This document shows positions 1-10,950 of a stretch of DNA of 64,000 nt, one piece after another (position 1 is the stretch's first letter; each line of letters begins with the position of its first letter). Made by a program: the position numbers and the translations under genes. This DNA comes from Gerris lacustris (taxonomy: Eukaryota; Arthropoda; Insecta; Hemiptera; Gerridae). Below the pieces are notes generated by a model that was given only the letters and a program-made list of their open reading frames with translations, did no database searches and was not told where the DNA came from. The stretch spans positions 744,001-808,000 of the forward strand of contig OX578280.1 of NCBI GenBank assembly GCA_951217055.1. Direction: 5' to 3'.

Positions 1-218
1 ACTTATAGGGGTGAAGTTATAGGGTAATATAGCAAAGTGAGCTTGGTACTAAGCATCCCCCCCCCCTCCACTACTCTCTACTACTTATCTTCAACTATGG
101 CATCCATGGTTTACTATTTTCTTAATAATTATTACAATCTCTTCAATGATAGAGCCACGCTATCCCTAGAATAGCTTCAGTCTCAGTATATAAAATAATA
201 TTAAAAAATATAATTTAC

Positions 219-471
219 TTTATCGACAAGAAGAGCTGTGTTAGCTTGAAGGAAATTTGGGTGTTTTGTTAGAACGACACTGGTTCTGGTGTGTATTGTT
301 TTGTGGGGAAGATGTAATCGGGCCGACAGAGCTCCGCTGATTTCCGAGTTAGTTGCACACGGATCGAACCAAGCTGTCACTTCAACTCTGTATCTGTTGC
401 CGACAGCCTTGACAGCCGTTCCGACATCACTCAGCATCGGACTCCAACACTTCTCTAAGTAAACATCCTTC
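219..471 (-). CDS. MANBA: MANBA coding exon 5 (last one in window)
   Basis: 253 bp after the acceptor TTTGCAG. It completes the Trp and gives KDVYLEKCWSPMLSDV, then a less conserved beta-sandwich segment ending ALLVDK at the donor GTAAAT. The next exon must lie left of position 1. The sequence identity of this part is weaker than in exons 3 and 4, but the frame and junction are consistent. Confidence 0.86.
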
Positions 472-3400
472 CTGCAAAGTTCAACATTTACAATAAATAC
501 ATTAAATATTGAACACCATTTAATTTTTAAGAAAATATAAGTATGTAATAAGAAATAGCTCTTGGGATAGTGGAGGTAGTACATGCTCTCTGAAAATAGA
601 AATATTCACGCCCTTTAAGGCTTTGATGTGAATTGTCGCAGTTGGGCCCTTTCAAACTCCACAGGGGTATGGTCATTTTGTTCTCTACATTTATTTTTAT
701 ATTTTATTTAATTTTAAAGAAAAGAAAATCCAGGGGAAAGCAGTTCTTCAGTGTCCACAGTGGGTTCAATAAGTTTCGGGACTGAAACTTATTGTTTCAG
801 AGACTTATAGAATAGCGTCCTGTTTATTTTTCAAGCAGCACGCTATTATTTCATTCGATAATTATAATTAGTTTTGTCAAAACAATAGAATAAGACACTC
901 ATAAAGAGTACGTAAAATTATTGCTCAAATGACCTAAGTCTCTGTAAACAATTTAAAAAGTGGGTCTAATACCCTACAGGATGTTGCCCGAGACTCTGAG
1001 TTAAATATATCATAATGTTAATAATTACCATATCCCCATAGAAGGGAAAGCAGGTCCCCAATCCCAAGCAAAAGAAGCTTGCATTTTCCTTATTTGGTTT
1101 ATATGACATTCTCCGTGATAAGTGGAAGGCCAGCAGTCTGAAGGTACTTCATGAGGGCTATCTTTAGCTTGCCTCCGAGCCCATGTTACGGGACTTTCGA
1201 TTCTAACTTGAAGCTCATTCTTCCCTTCCTGCAAAAATATCAACAAAATATTATCAAATTTCTATAATTATCCATTTATTTTAGATTTGCATTAGACTGA
1301 GTAATAATGTCAGTATGTAGTTTATAGATCAAGACAGTTTGAAACACAGTCAGGAACAGTTTTGCCCCTGACATTTGAAATGATTCCGTCAATGTTTTCC
1401 CCAACCTCACAATAACTCGCTGCTCTTCCTTCTCGTTCATCTCTCAAAATTGCCTTACCAATAAAACTTATTTTACTAAAACAGCTATAGCTCTGTATAT
1501 AAGAAGGTTATCGACGTTTTCGGGAGCATTGGGGTGAAACAGTCAAACCAACTGCACTGCTTGTTGAGCCTTTCTTGGCATGGAATTGAAGCAATGCTAG
1601 AACTTTTTGATCCAACCACATTTATTGGCCCTATCCATAGCTAAAATATAGTGACTCCATACAAAGTTGTAATTAGGTAGTTATCTATTCTGCAACAATA
1701 GTTCATCAAAAGGAGTATGTCAGCAGACACATTTGTTTGGCCCTGTTGTTCCACCATTTAGCCTCGACTCTTTTACCCTTTATTTTTAGTCTTATTTCTT
1801 TACTGTGCTCCCTTCTCTTCAGCTTGTTTAGCTTTTTACAATTAAATAAACAATCAATTAAATTATAGTTTAAGAAGGGATGCGACTGGGATTCGAACCA
1901 GGTATCTTTGGATTTGTAGTCCAATGAGTGATCAACTTAGCTACACCCAAGAATGTGGTTTGTCTCTGTTCGAAACGATATTAGTCCGATTAACAGAAAA
2001 ATGTTTTCTACTACAATCCAGATCTACTAAGATCTGCGGTTCAAATTCTAGTATTGGAGTGCATTTTTCTCTCTGTCTGCCTTCCTTCGGTAATTTTGAA
2101 ATTTCTTCCCAAGTAGTAGTAGTAGTAAGACTAGTACTAGACGGATAGGAAGAACCACTTGTTGGAACCTAGCTATTAGACCATTTTACTAGCCCCGTGG
2201 TAGAGAGTTGCAGCCACTTGACATATCATACCTCTGTACATTGTACCACCGAAGCGAGTATGATGTGATATCATTAGTGAGTCATATAAATAAGAGGGCT
2301 CATATACTGCTCTATATTCAGTGACGGCCAAGTAGACATGGTAAGTAATTTAATCGACACAGCCATGCCGGCTCTCTTCTTTTTTCCCAAAGTATGATAC
2401 ATTCTCTAATAAGAAATAATATCCTAGTATAAAATATATTTTATACACAGATATCGAAGCTCTAAGCAATCAAACATTGATTTATTTACCTTAGGAATGG
2501 CTTTATGTATTGGAAATATATATTTGGTGAACATGTTACTGCACGATCCGATAAAGTTTTTATTGAGATAAATATCGGCTTTGGTATCGACCCCTTCGAA
2601 TACCAGGTTGATGGTATCTTTCTCGTCGAATGCAGAGCTGTCCAAGATGAATTCCGTTGTGTACGTCCAGTTGTCGTGTCCCACCCATCGGTATTCTCCA
2701 TCGTTAAACCTGAAAACAGAGTTTACTCAAATATAATAATAATCTACAGTATCTGCGTTACGAGTTGTCACTTTTGACACTCAGATTGACCAACCTAAAT
2801 GAGGAAAAAATAAAGCGACTAGGCCTATGGGAGGGGTGGAGCTAGTGACAGTTTTGTTTGCCTGGTTGGCCCGACCTTCTAGAATTCAAAATGCTCACCT
2901 CTCATTGGTTCCCCTCCCCAATTCTTGGGATTTTCCCACGCTGTCACAACTCATAAGATGGAAACTTTAGAAAAGTTTTAAAATAACATATTTTCCAACC
3001 TGCAAATTTTTAACCCTCTTTCTGACAACTGAGAAACCTCAAACTTTCAAACAAAAAGTAAAATTTAATTAATTAATTAATTTGTTAGAATGTTTTTGTA
3101 TTAGTAGAGAGTCAATATGCCAAGTTTCATCTCGATTGGATGACTGGAAGAGGGTTAACTAGCCCTCCAAAGATTTAATATACCCACTAATTAATTAATT
3201 AATTAAATTTTTAGAATTTTTTTTAAATTTAATTAATCCATTCATTTTTAAAAAAGATAATTAATTTAACTTAAAAATTAATTAATTAATTAATCAGTTA
3301 AAATGTTTTTGTATTGGTAGAGAGTCTATGTGTCAAGTTTCAGCTTGATTGAATGACTGGTATAGAAGGTTAACTAGGCCTCCAAACATTTTGAAGTCAG

Positions 3401-6400
3401 GCAGGCACAAAAGTAAAGTTAATATCAAGGATTTAATAATTAAGGTCCTTTTTATCTTTTATTTTTCATTCAAGATTTTCTTAATTTTTTTAACAACAGA
3501 AATGAAAGTTGAAACTTATATTTTCAAAGTATTAAAATTGTAATTTAAAATAAATGAATGATGATACCTGTAGAAGAGGTCTTGTTGCAGAATGTTACTG
3601 TGTGAGAGATCAGTGTAGACACCTCCTGGTACATTTCCTTTCACACATATACCTAAACATTGACAACAAATAATTAATAATAATAATGAGTTAATCATTA
3701 ATCACCAATAACAATCAGACAAGATAATCCTCTGTGAGTGTGCAGCATTGATTCTTATTTAATCCTCGTATTCAACTCAATGTTAGACTTCAACAAATAT
3801 TTCTATATCAAAACAATAGAGGTGTGCAATTATTTTGTAAAAAAAGAACAACAACATTGAAGTGTATTAAAAAGATTATAATATTAGCTTTAAAATGGGA
3901 TTACATTTGTTATACAATCTACAAATAATTGACACAATTTTTTAACTCAATAATAATTCAAGTGTAATCAATTTTAAAAAAGATTTAACCCTTTAACACT
4001 CTGTGGTACCTAAAGCCGACCACATAATCCCTGTATTGCGATGGTGCATAGAGACCACCAAAATAATGAATAAAAGATTATATTTAAAAGTTAGATTTTT
4101 TATATTTATTAAAACATTATCTTGACCCAGCAATTGGATTTGGATTCTGGCCTGTAGGTTTTACAGCCCAGAGTCTAATAAATGTTAGATGTTATTAAGA
4201 GAGACTTTGCAAATAGGTCGGGCGCAAAGCCGTTACAGGGGGGGGGGGGAGCATTCTCAACAGAGTAGCTCAAGATGAGTCATCTCCAACTGACTAAGTC
4301 ATCAGCAGAGACGGGACGTTTATGACTTTTATTTTTCCATTTCATGACCTTTATTCTATGACTTTTATTATCCTGTTTTATGACGTTTATTTGAGAAAAT
4401 CGGTTGTTTTATGACCTTTTAGCCAAAAGTATGACGTTTATTTTCTGTGAAAATTTAGTCTTTATGTGAAGCGTTTCGTTATTTTGGAGGGAAACAGTTC
4501 AAAAAAGATTTAAATATTTCATAGATACAAAATTATCTTTACAATATATGCAATAAATGATAATAATTAGCAGAATGTTTCAACATTGTAAAAAGTAATC
4601 ATGTGTTGTTCTATATTCTCCAGCGTTAAATTGGTTCTTTTGTCCGTCAGTAGAATTTTAAACTTGGAAAAAGACCTTTCGACGTCGGCAGATGAGGTGG
4701 GAGCATATTTCATGCATGACACGTCATTTGCTTTGCTTTTGCTTTTGCACGCCCTTCAACCGGGCAGCTATGGCCTGGGCGTGTTCCCACCCAGGATTCT
4801 TTGAGAGAACAGCAGTGAACTTTTCTTTCACCTTTTCCCCCACTCTTCCAACCCAATCGGTACCGCAAAGGGTCTTGTTTTTTTCGAAGCCGTTTGGAAA
4901 TAGCATATTTGACCTTCTATTATGTCAGGAAATGTCCCAAAGTTGTCGTTGATGTAGTTCAGGTGGGTTTCCAGTCCTGGAGCCTTTAGGGCTTCTTTTG
5001 CATTGCGAATTGACGGCGTCTCTCCAGCATCCAATGAAGCTAAGACCTTGAAGACTTCAGATACAAAGTAGGTAACTTACCTGTTTATCACATGGCTTAC
5101 AGAAGATGTTTCACCTTCCAAAGAAAAGTCCACCTCCTCTGACACCCACTTACTCTTAAGCGCTAATTTGTTTGCAGGAGTTTTCGGCATTCTGACACGA
5201 GTAGAATCTATTAAGAAACTAGTTACACTAGTAAAATTAATCAAGAAACAAGTAACACGAGTTTCTTATTCGTGATACTTGTCATCAAATGAGCAATTAA
5301 ATATTCTACTCCCTTACCATGAATATATACAAAATTTTAATTACGGAACAGCCAATCAGGAGACTGCCCAATCCAATGGGTTTAATATTGGCTGACTGGA
5401 GAATCTATCTTGAACTTCCTAGATTCTAATTGGAGGAGTTGTTCCAAGAAGGAGCCGATCAGGAGCCCTATTTTGGAATTAGGGATGACCGTCGGTGCCT
5501 CCCTGGTTGTAGGTATGCATAAGCGCATTAGTTAAGTCCGAAACTGGTCAGGGAATTAAGAGCCCAGTCCTTTCACTAAGCTGGTGTAAGGGTTTTTTGT
5601 TCGAACTGCACTTTTACCTGGAACCGGACCACAAATGTTCAATTTAAACATTTTCTTTAACAAAAAAAATAAAACCTTTTTGCTAAACATTTGGCAAAAA
5701 AGGCCATTTTATGACGTTTATTCCAAGAAACCCCTATTCTATGACGTTTATGCGTAAAATGGCTATTTTATGACAAAATCATATGACTATGACGTTTATG
5801 ACTTTTTCCCGTCTCTGGTCATCAGCTTATATCTGTATCTAGGTCAAAGGTTCCATCCCAAGGCACACTCTCCCTTATCATCATGAGGATCATCGCTGTA
5901 ATGAGTCGACCTCACTCTCTGACACATTCTCCCTCATCATCACGAGAATCATCGCTGTAATGAGTCGTCCTAACTCTCTGACACACACTCCCTCATCATC
6001 ACGAGAATCATTGCGGTAATGAGTCGTCCTCACTCTCTGACACACACTCCCTCATCATCACGAGAATCATTGCGGTAATGAGTCGTCCTCACTCTCTGAC
6101 ACACACTCCCTCATCATCACGAGAATTATCGATGTAATGAGTTGTCTTCACTCTCTGACACACACTCCCTCATCATCACGAGAATCATTGCGGTAATGAG
6201 TCGTCCTCACTCTCTGACACACACTCCCTCATCATCACGAGAATTATCGATGTAATGAGTTGTCTTCACTCTCTGACACACACTCCCTCATCATCACGAG
6301 AATCATTGCGGTAATGAGTCGTCCTCACTCTCTGACACACACTCCCTCATCATCACGAGAATTATCGATGTAATGAGTTGTCTTCACTCTCTGACACACA

Positions 6401-9400
6401 CTCCCTCATCATCACGAGAATTATCGATGTAATGAGTTGTCTTCACTCTCTGACACACACTCCCTCATCATCACAAGAATCATTGCGGTAATGAGTTGTC
6501 TTCACTCTCTGACACACACTCCCTCATCATCACAAGAATCATTGCGGTAATGAGTTGTCTTCACTCTCTGACACACACTCCCTCATCATCACGAGAATCA
6601 TTGCGGTAATGAGTTGTCTTACTCTCTGACACACACTCCCTCATCATCACAAGAATCATTGCGGTAATGAGTTGTCTTCACTCTCTGACACACACTCCCT
6701 CATCATCACGAGAATCATTGCGGTAATGAGTTGTCTTCACTCTCTGACACACACTCCCTCATCATCACAAGAATCATTGCGGTAATGAGTTGTCTTCACT
6801 CTCTGACACACACTCCCTCATCATCACAAGAATCATTGCGGTAATGAGTTGTCTTCACTCTCTGACACACACTCCCTCATCATCACAAGAATCATTGCGG
6901 TAATGAGTTGTCTTCACTCTCTGACACACACTCCCTCATCATCACGAGAATCATTGCGGTAATGAGTTGTCTTACTCTCTGACACACACTCCCTCATCAT
7001 CACAAGAATCATTGCGGTAATGAGTTGTCTTCACTCTCTGACACACACTCCCTCATCATCACGAGAATCATTGCGGTAATGAGTTGTCTTCACTCTCTGA
7101 CACACACTCCCTCATCATCACGAGAATCATTGCGGTAATGAGTTGTCTTCACTCTCTGACACACACTCCCTCATCATCACAAGAATCATTGCGGTAATGA
7201 GTTGTCTTCACTCTCTGACACACACTCCCTCATCATCACGAGAATCATTGCGGTAATGAGTTGTCTTCACTCTCTGACACACACTCCCTCATCATCACAA
7301 GAATCATTGCGGTAATGAGTTGTCTTCACTCTCTGACACACACTCCCTCATCATCACGAGAATTATCGATGTAATGAGTTGTCTTACTCTCTGACACACA
7401 CTCCCTCATCATCACAAGAATCATTGCGGTAATGAGTTGTCTTCACTCTCTGACACACACTCCCTCATCATCACAAGAATCATTGCGGTAATGAGTTGTC
7501 TTCACTCTCTGACACACACTCCCTCATCATCACGAGAATCATTGCGGTAATGAGTTGTCTTCACTCTCTGACACACACTCCCTCATCATTACGAGAATCA
7601 TCGCTGTAATGAGTCATCCTCGCTCTCTGACACACTCTCCTTCATCATCATGAGGATAATCCCTGTAATGAGTCTTCTTCACTCTCTAACACACTCTTCC
7701 GAGTATCATTGCAGTAATGAGTCGTCCTCACTTTCTATAACAGTCTCCTCTGGAACATCTAGATTGATATTTATACGATGTTCAATTTGTTTCTGGTTTC
7801 ATATTTAGTTAATTAACTATCTGCGATATCTAAAGGGGAGAGAATCATACCTACGACCTTGACTCAGTTGGTATTATTCCTGGCACCAGTCAGGCCCGTG
7901 ATCTTGGAGAGATAAAAAAATAATGTATTTCACAATCCCTTATTCTCCATTTTATTACTGTTAGACTCAAAATATTTTGTGCAGAGCCTACATTGTGCAC
8001 AGTGCCTCAAATAATTAGGGAGGCTTTGAATTAATTATGATGATTTTCAACATAATATATTTTCAAATAAATGTGTATTTGGAAAAATATATTTGTTTCA
8101 TCTAAATGCCCTCCAAATTTCACTTGTCCTTGGGTAGGACTGCTACCGTCCTATAGGTTGACGTACTTAGGACAGGAAAAATGGTTTTAGAAAAACATAT
8201 TTTTAGACTCTGAAAGAAGTAATTTTGCACATAATAAAAATATTACTGTAATTCAATTCTGGCAAATTAAGTAACAAAAATTTTCAAATAAATTTGTAAT
8301 TGGAAAAATATGTTTATTGATTCGTCCAAATACCTTCCGAATTTCACTTGTCCTTAGGTGCAACTGCTACTGTTCGTAAGTTAATCAGGGTGATGTACTT
8401 AAGGGCGGGAAAAATGGTTTTAGAAAAACACCCCAAAAGGTGATTTTGCACAGAATAAAAATATTACTGTAATCCAATTCTGGTAAATTGTGTAACGAAA
8501 ATTAAAACTTGTAAAAATTAGTTATTTTTGAGGGTTGAAAAAAAATAAATTAATTAGGTGCAACAGTCTCCTCAGTAGTTTATAATAGATATAAGTAGTT
8601 TTCCCGGGAAAAATCTAGTTCCTGAGAAAAAAGCTTAAAACGCGGACCGAGAGAGCCCGGGTTCGATTCCCCGCCCGGGAGAAGTTATTTTTATGATAAA
8701 TTTTGATGAAATGCTCAATAATAATTAAATGTATGTACGAAAACTAATAAATGGAAAACACTGGGCTAAATAATTATGAACTCGTATATGAGAAAGTTTG
8801 TCTGAGTTGTCTTGGACCGATTTTGTTAATTTTAACTCAGATACCTGAACCTCGATAGGTGGCAGATTATAATTGTATTTATCGACAACGACCGACTTAA
8901 TTTAACAAACTTCTTCTCCACAGCTACATAAAGAAATCAATTTTGATCTAGAGAGTACTTCTCTCATTAGAGGGCCAAATTAGAATACTTTTACATCCAA
9001 AAGAAAATAATTTTCAAGGTATGTACTAACATATACTACGTTTGCATGAGTTTTCAAAACCTGTTTTGGTTTCAAACTGAAAGTGTTTCCATGAGAAGTT
9101 TCCAAAACAGTTTTCACAACAATTTTGAAAACTCTGAACTGCCAGACTAGTTATAGTTAAGTCAGGTCATCATATCTCTGCTCATCATACTAACTGCACA
9201 TGTCTCAATTCTGTTTTCAATTCAATACCCGTTTTTCATGCTATTTTTTCAAAACAGTTTCAATACAAAACCAAAAATTTGCCGTTGTGGCCCTGAACTC
9301 AAAATGTTTTGAAATCACCGTTTCCACAGGCTTTCAAATACCAAAACCGTTTTGAAAACACAAGGAAACGTAGTAATAATTACAAAGTCAATAATAAAAT

Positions 9401-10071
9401 AATTTAATACTTGGCAGGCCTAAGCAAGCCTCTTAAGAGTATTGACAATATATAATAATAACAAATATTAGTACATACTTAAGACTTAAAAAAAGAAACC
9501 TTAAAAAGAGGTTACACTATAAGAAAAGATAAATAAAACGCATTGACATCTAGCGGATTTTAATCGTACTAGAAGCATTTCTACAAAGACTGCAGCGCTA
9601 CTAACGGAAGTTTTGACAACTACCCGCCGGAAAATAAAAATCTTTTAGTTCCTAGGACGTAAAAGATTTTTTCTTTACAGCTAGGAGTAATGAAAAGATT
9701 TTTTCTTTACAGCTAGGAGTAATGAAAAGATTTTTTAAGTCCACGTAATGAAAAAATGGATTTTAGCTATGTTTTTTAGGCTCTAAAGTTACTATTTCAC
9801 AGCCTACCACGGAAAAAATAGATTTTTTTAAGAGTAATTATTTTTTTCTATGTAAATATTTTTACATTTTACATTACTTTAAATCTAGTATCTGTTTGTA
9901 TTCAACTTGCTTCTCTCAACAGTAAATAAACAGTCTTAATGACATTTCAATATAAATATACTCACTTTTATTGTAGTTTTCTAAAATCCATGATTCACCA
10001 GTTAAACTTACAAGTAAATGAGCATTATTCTCTATAACGGTAAAAATGAAAAGAATCAGTGAGGTCTTCAT
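219..10071 (-). CDS. MANBA: Beta-mannosidase, first five coding exons (gene runs off the left edge)
   Basis: Lysosomal glycoside hydrolase family 2 enzyme that removes terminal beta-mannose from the non-reducing end of N-glycan fragments. I assemble it as complement(join(219..471, 1029..1228, 2490..2709, 3568..3652, 9966..10071)), 864 bp or 288 codons, about the first third of a typical ~900-residue protein. The product starts with a hydrophobic signal peptide (MKTSLILFIFTV), then shows family landmarks: VPGGVYTDL, FYRFNDGEYRW, DNWTY, GECHINQIRKMQ and WDWGPAFPSMGIWKDV. These belong to the N-terminal sugar-binding jelly-roll domain and the start of the next beta-sandwich. The TIM barrel with the catalytic glutamates would lie in later exons to the left. 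All junctions use GT-AG and their phases (1, 2, 0, 2) match. Intron 1 is 6.3 kb and packed with repeats. Identification is firm; the promoter and 5' UTR are not visible. Confidence 0.93.
1029..1228 (-). CDS. MANBA: MANBA coding exon 4
   Basis: 200 bp after the acceptor TTTTGCAG. It encodes EGKNELQVRIESPVTWARRQ and then the diagnostic GECHINQIRKMQASFAWDWG. It ends ATATG|GTAATT in phase 2, so the Trp codon is completed by exon 5. Confidence 0.94.
1860..2095. repeat. Two tRNA-like sequences head to head (SINE-related), MANBA intron 4
   Basis: On the minus strand 1868-1955 reads as a decayed tRNA. An A-box-like TAGCTAAGTTGA precedes an anticodon stem-loop TTGGA-CTACAAA-TCCAA and a perfect B box GGTTCGAATCC. 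The T stem has two mismatches, so this is a SINE head or pseudo-tRNA rather than a working gene. On the plus strand around 2030-2090 a second B-box-like GGTTCAAATTC is followed by TATTGGAGTGCATTTTTCTC, related to the SINE hairpin at 13318-13473. Confidence 0.5.
2105..2330 (+). repeat. Dispersed repeat, copy 1 (pair with 17415-17600)
   Basis: The segment containing TAGTACTAGACGGATAGGAA, a CTAGCCCCGTGGTAGAG core, then GTTGCAGCC and TGTACATTGTACC, matches the copy at 17415-17600 in the same orientation with moderate divergence. No terminal repeats are obvious. It follows a tRNA-like B-box region and may be the body of the same SINE. Confidence 0.55.
2490..2709 (-). CDS. MANBA: MANBA coding exon 3
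   Basis: 220 bp after the acceptor TTTTCAG. It begins FNDGEYRWVGHDNWTYTTEF and continues through a conserved LVFEGVDTKADIYLN segment and SNMFTKYIF. The donor is AAG|GTAAAT in phase 0. The match to the beta-mannosidase N-terminal domain is clear and collinear. Confidence 0.93.
2758..2957 (-). mobile_element. MITE, family of three copies (copy 1)
   Basis: About 200 bp with imperfect terminal inverted repeats (GAGTTGTCACTTTTGACA and, inverted at the other end, GAGTTGTGACAGCG). The interior shares GGCCTA, GGAGGGGTGG and GGTTGGCCCGACCTTCTAGA with the copies at 23423-23638 and 47420-47565, which lie in the opposite orientation. It sits in MANBA intron 2 or 3 sequence, with no coding capacity. Confidence 0.6.
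3060..3390 (+). repeat. Diverged tandem duplication with TTAA-rich blocks
   Basis: Two units share AATGTTTTTGTATTRGTAGA, AAGTTTCA..TYGATTG.ATGACTGG and GGTTAACTAG. The units (about 3060-3190 and 3275-3390) are separated by runs of (ATTA)n that recur on both sides. This is a local duplication in the MANBA intron between exons 3 and 2. Confidence 0.6.
3568..3652 (-). CDS. MANBA: MANBA coding exon 2
   Basis: 85 bp between the acceptor TTTAG at 3653 and the donor CAG|GTATCA. It completes the Ser codon split from exon 1 and encodes ICVKGNVPGG followed by VYTDLSHSNILQQDLFY, the family's conserved VPG..V region. It ends in phase 2, and the split Arg codon is completed by exon 3. Confidence 0.9.
4306..5817 (-). 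mobile_element. hAT-superfamily DNA transposon, 1512 bp, with 8-bp target duplication
   Basis: Terminal inverted repeats CAGAGACGGGA bound the element and an exact 8-bp target duplication GTCATCAG flanks it (4298-4305 and 5818-5825). Both ends carry subterminal clusters of TATGACGTTTAT-like motifs, likely transposase-binding sites. The interior carries a broken transposase on the minus strand, described separately. TIR form (YARNG start), duplication length and the dimerisation motif all agree on hAT. Confidence 0.93.
4567..5190 (-). pseudogene. Broken, shortened hAT transposase
   Basis: A possible start at 5190 opens with MPKTPANKLALK and runs to a TAA after VSHVINR. The same frame resumes (TYFVSEVFKVLASLDAG) through about 4830, after which other frames continue it. 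The C-terminal end, 4567-4700, reads APTSSADVERSFSKFKILLT followed by DKRTNLTLENIE and a stop at 4567-4569, the classic hAT C-terminal dimerisation motif. About 200 codons remain against the 500-700 usual, so most of the catalytic core is missing. The frame changes mean it makes no working enzyme. Confidence 0.8.
5865..7735 (+). repeat. 59-bp satellite array, about 31 copies
   Basis: Monomer of 59 bp (occasionally 58) with core CTCTGACACACACTCCCTCA followed by TCATCAC(G/A)AGAATCATTGCGGTAATGAGT. At least three variants occur: one with ATTATCGATGTAATGAG, one with CATTGCGGTAATGAGTCGTC, and one with CACAAGAATC and GTTGTC. Variants recur in blocks, which suggests multi-monomer duplications. Edge monomers at both ends are the most diverged. 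It lies within MANBA intron 1, next to the right end of the hAT element. Confidence 0.96.
8045..8512 (+). repeat. Tandem duplication of a ~235-bp unit
   Basis: Unit 1 (about 8045-8280) and unit 2 (about 8281-8512) share TTTCAAATAAAT, TTTCACTTGTCCTTRGGT, GGAAAAATGGTTTTAGAAAA and AATAAAAATATTACTGTAAT in the same order, with scattered changes and a deletion in unit 2. No coding frame is preserved. Confidence 0.75.
8588..8826 (+). repeat. tRNA-like dispersed repeat, copy 1
   Basis: Contains a B box in GGGTTCGATTCCCCGCCCGG and then a 130-bp body ending TGTCTTGGACCGATTTT. A second copy lies at 52340-52566, inside a hAT element. The A-box region before it is not recognisable, so a SINE relationship is likely but unproven. 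Confidence 0.65.
9036..9373. mobile_element. MITE with TIRs and TA target site, 338 bp
   Basis: Ends are CTACGTTTGCATGAGTTTTC and its inverted partner ending GAAAACACAAGGAAACGTAG, both flanked by TA. The subterminal zones alternate TTTTGAAAAC and CAAAACAGTTTT in both orientations, so much of the element can fold on itself. No coding capacity. It is in MANBA intron 1. Confidence 0.78.
9446..9818 (+). repeat. Dispersed 0.35-kb repeat, copy 1 (pair with 43389-43729)
   Basis: Nearly identical to 43389-43729, in the same orientation. Shared blocks include ACGCATTGACATCTAGCGGA and CACAGCCTACCACGGAAAAA. This copy carries an extra direct duplication of a 32-bp block (GATTTTTTCTTTACAGCTAG and following, about 9665-9727), which explains the length difference. 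No terminal repeats are evident. Confidence 0.9.
9966..10071 (-). CDS. MANBA: MANBA coding exon 1 (signal peptide)
   Basis: The ATG at 10071 opens a 35-residue stretch with a hydrophobic core (SLILFIFTV) and then LTGESWILENYNK, which resembles the mature N-terminus of animal beta-mannosidases. The donor is GTGAGT just after 9966, leaving phase 1. An in-frame ATG lies upstream (10110), but the stretch before the chosen Met is not signal-peptide-like. The start is therefore likely but not proven. Confidence 0.8.
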
Positions 10072-10950
10072 CTCTCCACAGCATTCTTCAAACTGGTAAA
10101 GAAAAAACAAATAATCAAATTTTCAAAGAAATAAAATCTTAAAAATAATCCCTCCATGATAATTACAGATTGTATTTATCAACAGATAGATTACACACAC
10201 ACACTGATAATCAGCTTCTCTTATCCGTTTCAAACACTATCAATTTATCTTCTCTTTTCTAAACTAATATTTCTGTGAAATTTCAAGTATTAATATTCTC
10301 ATGGTAATTCTAGAACAGTTAATTAGCAATATTAAATCAAATCAGTGCCAAAAACATTGTGAAAATTTGTAAGTTAACTGTAGTCACCTATAATATCCAA
10401 TACATAAAGTATTATATTACAATATTTACTAATATATATTTTTAAATAAAAACAATTTATTTTTTTACAACTTATAATTAATCATTACATATTATCATTA
10501 ATTATTCAATGGACTATTTTTTAAACGAATATAAAAATTAACTGATATAAATAAAATAATATAATTTATATCTATGTTGTGACCATGGTCAACGTTATTA
10601 TCTCCAGCTGTTACCTCGGTCCCTCACCACAGAGTTTAGCCTCTAATTTCTTAATTGCAAAAATTAGAACAATAAAATAGCCATATAAATTAAGGCCGAC
10701 ATATTGATAACAATTACATTTGAAATTTTACTTTAATCAAAAAAACTTATTTTAAATTATTATTATTAATTTAAAAAAAAAAAACTTTTCTGATTATTTC
10801 TTACAATAGATCAGTAAAATTGATTATAAATGGTTGTTTCTAGAATTAAACTGACTGAAGATGACCTTTTAGTGTCAAAACGTCTCACAGAAATATTAAT
10901 TGAACTGTTAATAGTTATTGTCACTTTTTTATTTTAGCACCCCACTTGTA
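10072..10950. other. Upstream region of MANBA, no gene seen
   Basis: AT-rich sequence that should hold the MANBA promoter and 5' UTR. A short CA run lies near 10193-10206. I see no dependable TATA, initiator or CpG cluster, and no conserved open frame. Confidence 0.4.

Noticed and set aside
1868..1955. tRNA gene on the minus strand
   Set aside because: A good B box and anticodon stem, but the T stem has two mismatches and the acceptor stem is not convincing. It fits a SINE head or pseudo-tRNA better.
5865..7735. Regular repeat array that could be taken for a CRISPR array
   Set aside because: The whole 59-bp unit is repeated without unique spacers, and the context is eukaryotic intron. The same holds for the 53-bp and 67-bp arrays.
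8640..8690. tRNA gene around GGGTTCGATTCCCC
   Set aside because: The T-arm looks good but no D-arm, anticodon arm or acceptor stem precedes it, and a second copy exists at 52380 as part of a longer repeat.
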